From Lapillicoccus sp. (GTDB lineage: Bacteria; Actinomycetota; Actinomycetes; Actinomycetales; Dermatophilaceae), in NCBI RefSeq assembly GCF_025353065.1, contig NZ_JANXRJ010000160.1, positions 1 to 52,483 of the forward strand: a stretch of DNA of 52,483 nucleotides. Direction: 5' to 3'. Numbering within the stretch: position 1 is the first letter of the stretch; each line of letters opens with the position of its first letter. The notes under the pieces were generated by a model, which worked only from the letters and a program-made list of their open reading frames with translations, did not search any database and had not been told where the DNA came from. Shown in pieces: positions 1 through 8,519 of the stretch. The position numbers were made by a program, and so were the translations under genes.

Positions 1-836
1 TCGAGGTACTGCACGCGCGGTTCGCTGCTCACACCTACCCCGCCCACACCCACGAGCACTGGACGCTGCTCCTCGTCGATGCGGGCACGGTCCTCTACGA
101 CCTCGAACGGACGCACCACGACGCCGACCGGGCGGTGGTGACGATCCTGCCACCGCAGGTGGCCCACGACGGTCGGGCGGCGACCGCCCACGGGTTCCGC
201 AAGCGCGTGGTCTACCTCGAGAGCGACTGGCTCCCGCCCGCCTCCGTCGGATCCACCGTCCGCAACCCGACGCTGGCCGACCCACAGCTCGTCGCCGCCG
301 TCTCGGCACTGCACGGGGCGCTCCTGCGCCGGGACGACCTCGAGGCGGAGACGCGGCTCGCCGCCGTGCGCGAGCGCGTCATCGACCACCTCGTGCCGAG
401 CGCACCGACCCGTCCGAGCGGGCGAGGGGACCGGCGCGGGGACGGGCGGCACGGCATACCGGATGGCGCGGTGTCCCCGGTGTCCCCGGTGTCCCCGGTG
501 TCCCCGATGTCCCCGCCCGGACGCACCCGCATCGCCCGACGGGTCCGCGAGGCACTCGACGCCGATCTCGTCAGCCCACCGTGCCTCTCGTCTCTGGCTG
601 CGGACCTCGACGTCGACCCGACCACCGTCGTCCGCGCCTTCGGTCGCGAGTTCGGCTTGCCGCCGCACCGATACCTCACCGGGCGTCGGGTCGACCGCGC
701 CAGAACGCTGTTGCTCGCCGGTGTCCCGGTCGCCGACGTCGCGACCGAGGTCGGATTCCACGACCAACCCCACCTGACGCGACACTTCCGCCAGGTGCTC
801 GGGGTGACCCCCGGCGCCTACGCCACCTCGGTGTGA
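1..836 (+). CDS. AraC-family transcriptional regulator (5' end outside window)
   Basis: The frame is open from position 3 and has no start inside the window that keeps the whole N-terminal domain, so the gene begins upstream. The visible N-terminal part looks like an AraC effector-binding cupin: His-rich strands followed by LLPPQVAHDGR and GFRKRVVYL. The last ~100 residues form an AraC double helix-turn-helix, including GVPVADVATEVGFHDQ and LTRHFRQVLGVTPGAY. AraC proteins normally activate a neighbouring catabolic or transport gene; the effector cannot be read from sequence. The linker between the two domains carries five V/M-S-P triplets encoded by a 9-bp tandem repeat. An internal ATG-like start at 135 would cut the cupin and is unlikely to be real. 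The family call is firm; the target is unknown. Confidence 0.88.
   Translation, partial: EVLHARFAAHTYPAHTHEHWTLLLVDAGTVLYDLERTHHDADRAVVTILPPQVAHDGRAATAHGFRKRVVYLESDWLPPASVGSTVRNPTLADPQLVAAVSALHGALLRRDDLEAETRLAAVRERVIDHLVPSAPTRPSGRGDRRGDGRHGIPDGAVSPVSPVSPVSPMSPPGRTRIARRVREALDADLVSPPCLSSLAADLDVDPTTVVRAFGREFGLPPHRYLTGRRVDRARTLLLAGVPVADVATEVGFHDQPHLTRHFRQVLGVTPGAYATSV
471..515 (+). repeat. 9-bp tandem repeat (5 copies) in AraC linker
   Basis: Five contiguous copies of GTGTCCCCG are present, the fifth starting with A instead of G. The unit is in frame and encodes Val-Ser-Pro repeated four times and then Met-Ser-Pro. It lies between the cupin and the helix-turn-helix domain, so copy number changes would alter linker length without shifting frame. 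Confidence 0.9.
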
Positions 837-875
837 AGCCGCGCTGTCTGCGGACAGCTCGAAGCCAACGGCTCC

Positions 876-3203
876 TCAGGTCGAGCGTGGCGTCAGCAAC
901 GACAGCGAGTCGCCGAGTCGCCGGATCGTGATCCGGACGCCGTCGGTGACCGGGTCGTTCGGCAGGGCGTCGAGGATGGCGCCCACCCGCTGACCCACTC
1001 CCGTGTCGGACCTGCGCGGCGTCGCGGTGATGAGGGTCGGGAGGGCGGCCAGGTGCCGGGCCTCTGCGGCGATCTCGCGGCACGCCGTGGCCAGCTGGGG
1101 TGAGCACCCCGGCGGGGTGGCCAGGGCCCGCGTCGCCAGGGTCCGGGCGATCGAGTCGGCCGACCCCAGCACCGAGATGCGGTGCCGCAGCCCCTCGCGG
1201 TCGGAGCCGAAGACGCGGCCGCGGGTGAGCGCGCGGTGGGTGCGCACCACCTGCCTCGCGTCGGCGCTCGTCTGCACGACGAGGGTCAGCAGGTCGCGGT
1301 CAGCCACCCCACCGTCGTGGTCCGCCACCCCGCCGTCGGTGCCCACCTCCGCCGGAACCGACCCGTCCGACGTCGGGACGGCGGTCCCCGTGCCCTCCGG
1401 CTCGCCGCGGCTACCCCCTCCTCGGGGCACACCGGCGAGGTGGTCCGCGCAGGCGTCGAGCAGTGCGGCGAGGCTGGCGAGGAAGGCCCGCCGGGCCACC
1501 CGCAGCGTCGCTCGGGTGCTGGCGGGCAGGACGACGAGGGACACCGTCAGGCCGACGACCGCGCCGACCGCGGTCTCCTCGAGGCGCACGACGAGGAGCT
1601 GGTCGGTGAAGGTGTGCAGCAGGGTGTAAAGCTGCCCGAGCATCAGCGTGATGAAGAAGGTCATCGCGGTGTAGGAGAGCGCCTGGAGGTAGAAGGCGAG
1701 GAAGATGCTGCCCCCGAGGATCACCGCGGTCAGCGGCGTGCTGTCGGCGGTGAGGTTGGCCAGGCCCACGGCGACAACGAGACCCGCGATCGTGCCGGCG
1801 ATCCGCGAGATGCTCTTGCGGACCGTCTCGCCCGACGTCGCCGTGCCGGTGAAGGCGATGAAGGAGGCGATGACCGCCCAGTAGTAGCGCTGCGGCGAGA
1901 TCAGCTCGCCGAGGATGATCGACAGCCCGGCCGCGACGCCCGCCTGGATCGCCTGCCGCGTCGTGAGCCGCAGCCGCGACGGGGACCAGCGACGCGAGGT
2001 CTCGACGTCGAGGGTCATCGCGGCGAGCCCGGCCGACCCCGGCAGGTTGCCGCTGAAGAGCGTGACGACCGCGTCGAAGTCGTCCTCGTTGCCCTCCTCG
2101 AGGGCCTCGTCCGTGTGGTCCGGCCGCAGCGCCGGGTGGTCCCACTGGTCGATCGTCTCGAGCAGGAGGATCGCAGCGGCCCCCAGCCGACGAGCAGCCG
2201 GTATGCCGTGGTGCCCCGTCGCCTGCAGCTCCCTCGCCGAGACGAGGGCGATGGCCGTGTCGGCCCAGCCGAGCGACCCCAGGACGATCCGCACGTCGTG
2301 CAGGACCTCGGGCGGGATCTCGTCCTCGTGGGTCGCGAGGTCCAGGACGGCCGCGCAGATCTCGTCCATGCCGATCTCGACGTCGACGACCCACCGACGG
2401 ACGAACCCCGCGCGCAGCCCGTGCGGGAGCGTGCGGGCCGTCGAGAGCTGCCCGTCGAGCAGGAGCGACACCTCGGACAGCTGGATGAGCTGCCCCCGCA
2501 TCGCGCGCACCGACCGGAGGTCCTCGGGGTCGTCGAGGACGTCCATCGCCGCCGAGATCGCGGCGCGCGCCCTGGCCCGCAGGGTGACCACGGTCCGGCT
2601 GACCGCGGCCGACGGGTCGACGTGGAGGACGGTGACGAGGAGCAGCCCGACCCACAGGGTCGCGATGACGATGGCGCCCACCATGAACGGCAGGGACGCG
2701 ACCGGAGGGTCGAGGAAGAGGGAGAAGAAAAAGGCCTGCCAGCCGAGGAAACCGAGGGTGAACCAGCGGGGCCCGAACCGCCGCAGCCAGACCGCCGCGA
2801 AGGACACGAGCGTGAAGGTGATGAGCCCGAGGAGGTGGACCTGGGCCGTGAGCACGCCGAGGATCGCACCGGTGACCGCGGCGACGGCGCCGCTCGCCAC
2901 GGTGATGGCGGCGACGCGCCGGTCGGACTCCTTGACCGAGGTCGAGAGCGGCATCGCGATGACGGCGCCGAGCAGGAGGGCGAGCAACCCGATCTGCTTC
3001 GGTGGCCCGACCACGGCGACGACGACGGACTCGACGGCCACGGTCGTGCCGACAGCGAGGATGGCGCTCACCGCCTGGCGCAGCCGAGCGAGTCCCGGGT
3101 CGGACGCGACGACCCGGTCGCGGAGGTCTCGGACCTCGATGGACGCCTTGCTCCGGCCCGCCACGAGCAGTTCCCGCGACCGGATGCTCGCGGGACCACT
3201 CAT
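876..3203 (-). CDS. FUSC-family (aromatic acid exporter-like) membrane protein
   Basis: About 775 residues with two blocks of hydrophobic helices, roughly residues 30-190 and 395-545, separated by a soluble region. The second block carries the FUSC-type pattern with SPQRYYWAVIASFIAF followed by TSGETVRKSISRIAGT. This two-block plan is that of FUSC/AaeB-like proteins, which are inner-membrane proteins proposed to export aromatic or other organic acids. I use ATG at 3203. An in-frame GTG at 3227 would add eight residues but has no obvious ribosome binding site. The protein has a Gly/Asp-rich low-complexity loop near residue 600. It is transcribed toward the AraC gene and divergent from the NagA-like gene. 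Substrate unknown. Confidence 0.82.
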   Translation of the reverse strand: MSGPASIRSRELLVAGRSKASIEVRDLRDRVVASDPGLARLRQAVSAILAVGTTVAVESVVVAVVGPPKQIGLLALLLGAVIAMPLSTSVKESDRRVAAITVASGAVAAVTGAILGVLTAQVHLLGLITFTLVSFAAVWLRRFGPRWFTLGFLGWQAFFFSLFLDPPVASLPFMVGAIVIATLWVGLLLVTVLHVDPSAAVSRTVVTLRARARAAISAAMDVLDDPEDLRSVRAMRGQLIQLSEVSLLLDGQLSTARTLPHGLRAGFVRRWVVDVEIGMDEICAAVLDLATHEDEIPPEVLHDVRIVLGSLGWADTAIALVSARELQATGHHGIPAARRLGAAAILLLETIDQWDHPALRPDHTDEALEEGNEDDFDAVVTLFSGNLPGSAGLAAMTLDVETSRRWSPSRLRLTTRQAIQAGVAAGLSIILGELISPQRYYWAVIASFIAFTGTATSGETVRKSISRIAGTIAGLVVAVGLANLTADSTPLTAVILGGSIFLAFYLQALSYTAMTFFITLMLGQLYTLLHTFTDQLLVVRLEETAVGAVVGLTVSLVVLPASTRATLRVARRAFLASLAALLDACADHLAGVPRGGGSRGEPEGTGTAVPTSDGSVPAEVGTDGGVADHDGGVADRDLLTLVVQTSADARQVVRTHRALTRGRVFGSDREGLRHRISVLGSADSIARTLATRALATPPGCSPQLATACREIAAEARHLAALPTLITATPRRSDTGVGQRVGAILDALPNDPVTDGVRITIRRLGDSLSLLTPRST

Positions 3204-3256
3204 CCCGCCAGTATGCCGGGTCGCCACCAGCCGGCAGACGGGCCCGACACGGTCCC

Positions 3257-3307
3257 GACGCCTCCGGGCGTCCGACCCCTCCGGGCGTCCGACGCCTCCG
3301 GGCGTCC
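3257..3307. repeat. Three tandem 17-bp hairpin units with UNCG-type loops
   Basis: Three head-to-tail 17-bp copies occupy the gap between two divergent genes. Each copy folds by itself: GACGCC, loop TCCG, GGCGTC. The closing C(UCCG)G is of the UNCG tetraloop type, which is very stable in RNA. The middle copy has one mismatch (GACCCC). The array would lie in the 5' leader of the NagA-like gene if transcription starts upstream of it. Confidence 0.8.
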
Positions 3308-3343
3308 GCTCCCTGCTGAAGCACGAGCCACCATGATGGGAGG

Positions 3344-4558
3344 GTGCCCGACACCGTGACGTCCACCGCAGCGTTCACCCTCACCGGCCGCGTCGTCGCC
3401 CCCGAGGGGACGGCTGACGACGGCGTGGTCGTCGTCGAGGGCGACCTCATCCTCTGGGCCGGTCCGCTGTCCGAGCTGCCGGAGCCTTTCGTCGGCATCA
3501 CCCCACCTGACGGCTGGGTCGCGGGCCATACTCTGCTGCCAGGGCTCGTCGACACCCACTGCCATGGCGGAGCGGGCGGGGAGTTCGGGGCTGACGACGC
3601 GGGTGCGCGCACCGCGATGGAGCACCACCACCGCAGTGGGAGCACGACGGTCGTCGCGAGCCTCGTGTCCAACACCCGGTCCGAGCTGCTCGCCGGCGTC
3701 ACCGCCTGCGCGCGCCTCGTCGCCACCGGCGAGCTCGCCGGCATCCACCTCGAGGGGCCGTTCCTCTCGCTCGCCCGTCGTGGTGCGCAGAACCCCGCGG
3801 TCCTCACCGACGTCGACGCCACCCTCGTCGAGGCACTCGTGCAGGCCGCCACCGACGCCGGCGCCGAGGGCGCGCTGCTGCAGATGACGTATGCGCCGGA
3901 GCGGGTCGGCGGGATCGAGCTGCCGCGCCTGCTCTCTTCGCTCGGCATCGTGCCGGCCCTCGGGCACACCGACTCCGACGTCGACACGGCGTGGCACTCG
4001 CTGCGACTCGGCCGCGAGCTCGCGCCCCGCGGCGGCCGACCGCTCGTCACCCACGTCTTCAACGGGATGCCGCCGTTGCACCACCGCTCTCCCGGCCCGG
4101 TCGCGGCGTGCCTCGGGCAGGCCGCCCGGGGTGACGCGGTGCTCGAGGTCGTCGGGGACGGCGTCCACCTCGCGGCCGGCACGGTGCGGATGCTCTTCGA
4201 GGTCGTCGGACCGGCCGGGATCGACCTCATCACCGACTCGATGGCCGCGAGCGGGATGCCCGACGGGTCCTACACGCTCGGGGGCCAGGAGGTCGCCGTC
4301 GCCGACGGCACCGCGCGTCTCGTCGAGGGTGGGTCCATCGCCGGAGGGGTCGCTACCCTCCTCGACGTCGTCCGCTGGTGCGTCCACGAGGTCGGTGTCC
4401 CCCTGCGGGACGCGGTGTTCGCGGCGTCGACGACCCCCGCCCGCACGCTCGACCTGGTCGACATCGGTCGCCTCGCCCCCGGCGCCCACGCGGACGTGCT
4501 CGTCGTCGACGACGCCCTCGCGCTCGTGCGCGTCATGCGCCGGGGCGCGTGGCTCTGA
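3344..4558 (+). CDS. nagA: N-acetylglucosamine/galactosamine-6-phosphate deacetylase
   Basis: 404 residues, normal length for NagA of the amidohydrolase superfamily. It removes acetate from N-acetylhexosamine-6-phosphate in the cytoplasm. Visible active-site elements are the HxH in DTHCHGG (H72, H74), metal ligand E137 in HLEGPF, H208 in GHTD, H237 in HVFNGM and the catalytic D298 in TDSM. The C-terminal fragment returns to the small beta domain (GAHADVLVVDD). The GTG at 3344 abuts a GGGAGG sequence with almost no spacing. The in-frame GTG at 3356 is 12 bases from the same site and may be the real start. It converges on the minus-strand aldolase operon. In this context it could serve GlcNAc or GalNAc; sequence alone does not decide. 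Confidence 0.88.
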   Translation: MPDTVTSTAAFTLTGRVVAPEGTADDGVVVVEGDLILWAGPLSELPEPFVGITPPDGWVAGHTLLPGLVDTHCHGGAGGEFGADDAGARTAMEHHHRSGSTTVVASLVSNTRSELLAGVTACARLVATGELAGIHLEGPFLSLARRGAQNPAVLTDVDATLVEALVQAATDAGAEGALLQMTYAPERVGGIELPRLLSSLGIVPALGHTDSDVDTAWHSLRLGRELAPRGGRPLVTHVFNGMPPLHHRSPGPVAACLGQAARGDAVLEVVGDGVHLAAGTVRMLFEVVGPAGIDLITDSMAASGMPDGSYTLGGQEVAVADGTARLVEGGSIAGGVATLLDVVRWCVHEVGVPLRDAVFAASTTPARTLDLVDIGRLAPGAHADVLVVDDALALVRVMRRGAWL

Positions 4559-4668
4559 CGCGGCACACCCGGAACCCTTGCGGCATGCGCCGGACCCTCT
4601 CGTCCGCGTGAATGCCCCCTCTGGCCACCATCGCCGCGGATGCAACGGCTCGTAGGGGCGCTCAGAGG

Positions 4669-5505
4669 TCAGCGAAGCGCGAGCAGCTCGAGCAGTCGGG
4701 CGGTCTCGTCGGTCACGGCGGCGCGAGCGGCACCGAGGTAACGCCGCGTGTCCACGACGCCGGGGTGGGTCGCGAGGTAGTCCGTCACGGCGGCCGTGAA
4801 GACGACGTTGAGGTGCGTGGCGATGTTGACCTTCGCCATCCCCGCCCGGACGGCGGCCACGAGGTCCTCGTCACCGACGCCGGAGGAGCCGTGCAGCACC
4901 AGCGGCACCGGCACGACCGAGGAGATCGCCGCCACGAGTGCGAGGTCGAGCGTCGCCGTGCGCGAGGTCATCGCGTGGGAGGAGCCGACGGCGACGGCGA
5001 GGGCGTCGACGTCCGTGTCGGCGACGAAGGCCGCGGCGGCCTCCGGGTCGGTGCGCACGCCCGGCGCGTGGACCCCGTCCTTGCCGCCGATCTCACCGAG
5101 CTCTGCCTCGACACTCACCCCGGCCGCGTGACACCGCTCGACGACGCCGCGGGTCGCGCGCCGGTTCGCGCTGTCCTCGAGCTTCGAGCCGTCGAACATC
5201 ACCGACGTGAACCCGAGGGCGACCGCCTCGTCGACGAGCCCCTCGCTCTCGGCGTGGTCGAGGTGCAGGACGCACGGCACCGCGGCCCGCTCGGCAATCG
5301 CTCTGGTGGCCAACGAGATCGGCGCCAACGATCCGTGGTATCTCGCGCAGTTCTCGCTGATCTGGAGCACGACCGGGAGGCCGGTGCGCTCCGCCGCGGC
5401 GACGAGCGCCTCGGCGTGCTCGATCTGGATGACGTTGAACGCCCCCACCGCTCGCCCGGCGTCGACAGCCGCCCCGAGCACCTCGTCGAGTCGGACCAGC
5501 GTCAT
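4669..5505 (-). CDS. Class II ketose-bisphosphate aldolase (GatY/KbaY/AgaY-like)
   Basis: 278 residues, typical for class II fructose/tagatose-bisphosphate aldolases, zinc enzymes that split a ketohexose bisphosphate into dihydroxyacetone phosphate and glyceraldehyde-3-phosphate. The zinc and substrate elements are visible: AFNVIQIEHAEA near the N-terminus, LHLDHAES, EAELGEIGGKDG, VAVGSSHAM and LHGSSGVGDEDL followed by GMAKVNIAT. It is the last gene of a minus-strand operon and lies 13 bases after the PfkB kinase. Pairing with a PfkB kinase, an SIS protein and a NagA-like deacetylase favours tagatose-1,6-bisphosphate as substrate over fructose-1,6-bisphosphate, but that is inference. Confidence 0.86.
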   Translation of the reverse strand: MTLVRLDEVLGAAVDAGRAVGAFNVIQIEHAEALVAAAERTGLPVVLQISENCARYHGSLAPISLATRAIAERAAVPCVLHLDHAESEGLVDEAVALGFTSVMFDGSKLEDSANRRATRGVVERCHAAGVSVEAELGEIGGKDGVHAPGVRTDPEAAAAFVADTDVDALAVAVGSSHAMTSRTATLDLALVAAISSVVPVPLVLHGSSGVGDEDLVAAVRAGMAKVNIATHLNVVFTAAVTDYLATHPGVVDTRRYLGAARAAVTDETARLLELLALR

Positions 5506-5518
5506 CGGCGCGCGCCTG

Positions 5519-6457
5519 TCATCGGCGCTCCGCCGATCCGGCGACCACCGTGACCGCCGACCGGCGGCGGACCACCTCGGCTGCGTCGAGCTCGCCCGCG
5601 AGCGGCTCGAGGACGGCTGCCGCCGACCACGCCACGGCCTCGGTCAGGGTCGTGGTCCACGGGTCACCATCAGCCAGCCCGGCGCAGATGGCCGCCACCA
5701 TGGCGTCACCGGCACCGGTGGGGTTGCCCGCGAGGCGCGCGCCGGGGTGGACGGTGATGACGCGTCCGTCGGCCTGCACGACCGTGGCGCCCTCGGCGCC
5801 CGCCGAGACGACCACGTCGCGGGCACCGAGGTCTCGCAGGGCTGCTGCCCCGGCGGGGATGTCGGTGGACCCGGTTGCCGCCTCGAGCTCGGCCAGGTTG
5901 GGCTTGACGACGTCGGGGTGAGCCGCCACCGCCGCGGCCAGCACTGCTCCCCCGGCGTCGACGACGGTCAGGGCACCGCGGTCACGGGCCACCTCGACCA
6001 GTTGCGCGTATGCCGTGTCGGGCAGTCCCCGGGGCAGGCTCCCCGACAGCGCGACGACGGTCGCCGCGTGGCTCTCGACGAGGCTGCCGATCGTCGCCAG
6101 GGCGGCCGTCCACTCGTCGGCGCCGATGACCGGCCCGGCCTCGTTGAAGATCGTCGAGTCCCCCGTCGCCGCCGAGACGACGTTGACGGTGCGACGGGAG
6201 TCGCCGTTGACGGCGACGAAGTCGTGCACGATGCCTCGAGCCTCGAGGTCGGCGACGATGAGGTCACCCGTGGACCCGCCGACGAGGCCGGTCGCGATGA
6301 CGGGGATCCCGAGGGCGTGCAGCACCGATGCGACGTTGATCCCCTTGCCACCGGCGCGTGCCCACGACGTCGTCACCCGGTGCGTCGAGCCCGGGACGAG
6401 TGCGTCGACCTCGTAGGTGACGTCGAGGGCGGCGTTGAGGGTCACGGCGAGGATCAT
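5519..6457 (-). CDS. PfkB-family hexose-phosphate kinase (1-phosphofructokinase/tagatose-6-phosphate kinase type)
   Basis: 312 residues from the ATG at 6457, matching FruK/LacC enzymes. The N-terminus MILAVTLNAALDVTY is that of the 1-phosphofructokinase subfamily. GGKGINVASVLHALG and the C-terminal GNPTGAGDAMVAA contain the PfkB signatures, with the catalytic Asp in GAGD. The reading frame continues 36 bases further upstream, but the ATG at 6457 overlaps the TGA of the ROK gene as ATGA, which indicates translational coupling and fixes the start. Beside an aldolase and SIS protein it probably makes tagatose-1,6-bisphosphate or fructose-1,6-bisphosphate. Confidence 0.88.
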   Translation of the reverse strand: MILAVTLNAALDVTYEVDALVPGSTHRVTTSWARAGGKGINVASVLHALGIPVIATGLVGGSTGDLIVADLEARGIVHDFVAVNGDSRRTVNVVSAATGDSTIFNEAGPVIGADEWTAALATIGSLVESHAATVVALSGSLPRGLPDTAYAQLVEVARDRGALTVVDAGGAVLAAAVAAHPDVVKPNLAELEAATGSTDIPAGAAALRDLGARDVVVSAGAEGATVVQADGRVITVHPGARLAGNPTGAGDAMVAAICAGLADGDPWTTTLTEAVAWSAAAVLEPLAGELDAAEVVRRRSAVTVVAGSAERR

Positions 6458-7461
6458 CCGACGTCCCAGGCGAGGCAGGCCGCGCCGAGACATCCGGCCC
6501 GGTCCCCGAGCTCCGCCAGGACGACCCGCGGCGGCCGTTGAAACGTCCGCAACGCCTCGAGCTCCGTCCGGAGCGGCGCAAGAAGGGTCTCGCCGCTGAG
6601 GGCCAGGCCGCCGCCGACCACCACGAGGTCGATGCCGGTGATCGTGATGGTCGCGAGGACCGCGCGGGCCAGTGCGGCGACCGCCCGCTGCCAGACCGCG
6701 ACGGCGTCCGGCTCACCCGCCGCGACCTTCGCGGCGACGGCCCGGGCGTCGACGGCGTGCTGGGTGGCGGAAGGGTTGTCGGCGGCCGACTGGCTGTCGG
6801 GGGCCGACTGCCTGCGGGCGGCATACGCGCGGGCGATGGCCGACGCGGAGGCGACCACCTCGAGGCAGCCGCGGCCGCCGCAGGGGCATGGTGGACCGTC
6901 CGACTCGACCTGGACGTGGCCCAGCTCGCCGGCCCAGCCTCCCGCCGTGAGGACCGCACCGTCGACCATGAGGGCCCCGGCGATGCCGGTCCCGATCGGC
7001 ACGAACAGCGCGTGCCGGGCCCCTCGCGCGGCACCGAGCCGGACCTCGGCGAGGAGCCCGGCGCGCACGTCGTGGCCGACGACCGTCGGCACCCCGACGG
7101 TCGCCCGGACGAGGTCGCGGATCGACAGGTCACGCCAGCCGAGGTTGACCGAGAGCAACCCCGTGCCCGTGCCCTCGTCGACGAGTCCGGGGACGACGAC
7201 GCCGCACCCCACCAGCCGGACCGGGGTTCCGTCCTTCTCGCTGGCCGCCACCAACCGGTCGACGGTGCCGGCGACGACGGTGCCGACGTCGTGCGCGATG
7301 TCGGGCGGAGTGGGTTCGGTCGTCCGGGTCACGACCCGGAGGCTGCGGTCGACCAGCGCGGCCTTGATGCGTGAACCACCGACGTCGATGGCGGCAACGA
7401 CGTCGATCGCGGTAGCGACGAGGGGGGCAGCGGCGGTGTCCGACGGCTCGGTCACGGTCAC
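6454..7461 (-). CDS. ROK-family sugar kinase
   Basis: 335 residues. The N-terminal phosphate-binding loop AAIDVGGSRIKAAL (near residue 23), the catalytic Asp (D130 in VVGHD), the GTGIAG loop, and the ROK zinc site (H181 in GELGHV with CPCGGRGCLE at 191-200) are all present. ROK kinases phosphorylate glucose, N-acetylglucosamine, N-acetylgalactosamine or mannose. As part of an operon with SIS, PfkB and aldolase genes, an amino-sugar kinase is the best guess. Starts at GTG, 15 bases after the SIS gene. A short Ala/Ser/Asp insertion follows residue 210 and has no clear match to a conserved element. No helix-turn-helix, so this is an enzyme and not a repressor. Confidence 0.88.
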   Translation of the reverse strand: MTVTEPSDTAAAPLVATAIDVVAAIDVGGSRIKAALVDRSLRVVTRTTEPTPPDIAHDVGTVVAGTVDRLVAASEKDGTPVRLVGCGVVVPGLVDEGTGTGLLSVNLGWRDLSIRDLVRATVGVPTVVGHDVRAGLLAEVRLGAARGARHALFVPIGTGIAGALMVDGAVLTAGGWAGELGHVQVESDGPPCPCGGRGCLEVVASASAIARAYAARRQSAPDSQSAADNPSATQHAVDARAVAAKVAAGEPDAVAVWQRAVAALARAVLATITITGIDLVVVGGGLALSGETLLAPLRTELEALRTFQRPPRVVLAELGDRAGCLGAACLAWDVG

Positions 7462-7476
7462 GTGGGACGACCCGGC

Positions 7477-8388
7477 TCAGGCCGGAGCGAGGATGATCGA
7501 GCGCGTGAGGTGACGGGGGTGGTCGGGGTCGAGGTCGGCGAGCCGCGCCTTGGCGAGACAGAGCCGGTGGACCCGCACGAGCTCGGCCAATGGGTCGATG
7601 TCACGGTGCTCGAAGTGGGCACCGGTCGAGGCGACCTGGTCTCCGAGGCCGGCGGGCACCTCACCGAACGCCCAGGTCGCGCGTCCGGTCGTGGCGATCG
7701 CGATCGGGCCGTGGCGATACTCCATCGCGGGGTAGGACTCTGTCCAGAACTGTGCCGACTCGCGCAGCTTGAGGGCCGCCTCCTCGGCGAGCCCGACGGT
7801 CCAGCCGCGACCGACGAAGGTCACCTGCTCGGTGTCGACGAGACCTGCGAGTGCGGTCTCCTCGTCCTCCGCGAGGACGACGCGGGCGTCGGCGACGGCT
7901 GCGGACAGGTCCTCACCGAGGGACGCGCGCAGCAGCGCCAGCGTCGACGTGGCGAACCGGGTCTGCACGACGGACTGCTCGTCGACCTCCGGGAGGAGCA
8001 CCACGTGGTCGGCCACGGTGGTGATCGGGGTCCCGGGCGTGGCGACGATCGCGGTCGTCGTGACGCCGCGACCCCGAAGCCCCTCGAGTACCTCGAGCAC
8101 CTCGGTCGTCGTGCCGCTCCGGGAGACGACGACGACGTGCTCGTAGCTGCGGGCCAGGCGGTTCTCGCTCGCGGCATACGCGTCGGTCTCTCCCTGCCCC
8201 GATTCCTCGCGCAGGGCGGCATACACCTTCGCCACGGAGAAGGAGGTCCCGCAGCCGACCACCGCGATCCGCGCACCCGCCACCGGGAGGAGCGGGCTGA
8301 GCTCGGCCACCCGTGCCGTGACGGCCGCCCAGTCGTCCGGCTGACCGAAGACCTCCCGCCGGAGGTGGCTGTCGGGGTGGAAGGCCAT
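7477..8388 (-). CDS. SIS-domain sugar isomerase/deaminase (AgaS/GlmS-like)
   Basis: 303 residues from ATG 8388, which has a GCAGGAG ribosome binding site seven bases upstream; the frame is open for another 156 bases but that extension lacks family features. Two SIS domains are visible: VVGCGTSFSVAKVY and VVVVSRSGTTTEVL in the first, and FVGRGWTVGLAEEAALKLRE with AMEYRHGP in the second. The layout matches the isomerase half of GlmS and AgaS, which deaminate/isomerise galactosamine-6-phosphate to tagatose-6-phosphate. It is first in a four-gene operon (SIS, ROK kinase, PfkB kinase, aldolase) and faces a DeoR regulator across an AT-rich gap. The GalN6P assignment is inferred from context. Confidence 0.85.
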   Translation of the reverse strand: MAFHPDSHLRREVFGQPDDWAAVTARVAELSPLLPVAGARIAVVGCGTSFSVAKVYAALREESGQGETDAYAASENRLARSYEHVVVVSRSGTTTEVLEVLEGLRGRGVTTTAIVATPGTPITTVADHVVLLPEVDEQSVVQTRFATSTLALLRASLGEDLSAAVADARVVLAEDEETALAGLVDTEQVTFVGRGWTVGLAEEAALKLRESAQFWTESYPAMEYRHGPIAIATTGRATWAFGEVPAGLGDQVASTGAHFEHRDIDPLAELVRVHRLCLAKARLADLDPDHPRHLTRSIILAPA

Positions 8389-8430
8389 CACAACTCCTGC
8401 GCCGGTCCAGGGGCGGTCGATATCGCCCGA

Positions 8431-8480
8431 ACTAGACTGATAGTGATTGTTATTCGGGAATACCAAACATAATCCTATCA
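8431..8480. promoter_or_regulatory. Divergent promoter/operator region between SIS operon and DeoR gene
   Basis: This stretch is strikingly AT-rich for the window. It holds the inverted repeat TATTC GG GAATA at 8451-8462, flanked by TGATAG (8438-8443) and its complement CTATCA (8475-8480). On the plus strand TTGTTA (8447-8452) and CATAAT (8468-8473) resemble a -35/-10 pair with a short 15-base spacer. DeoR-family repressors commonly bind such dyads beside their own gene, so this is a likely operator for the divergent regulator. Confidence 0.5.
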
Positions 8481-8519
8481 CACGGTACCCACCCGGCCCG
8501 TCGATCGAAGGAGCGTCGA

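Noticed and set aside
1182-3359. Plus-strand open frame of 725 codons opposite the FUSC gene
   Set aside because: Extreme Arg/Asp/Gly/Pro composition and no recognisable fold; a high-GC antisense shadow of the minus-strand gene.
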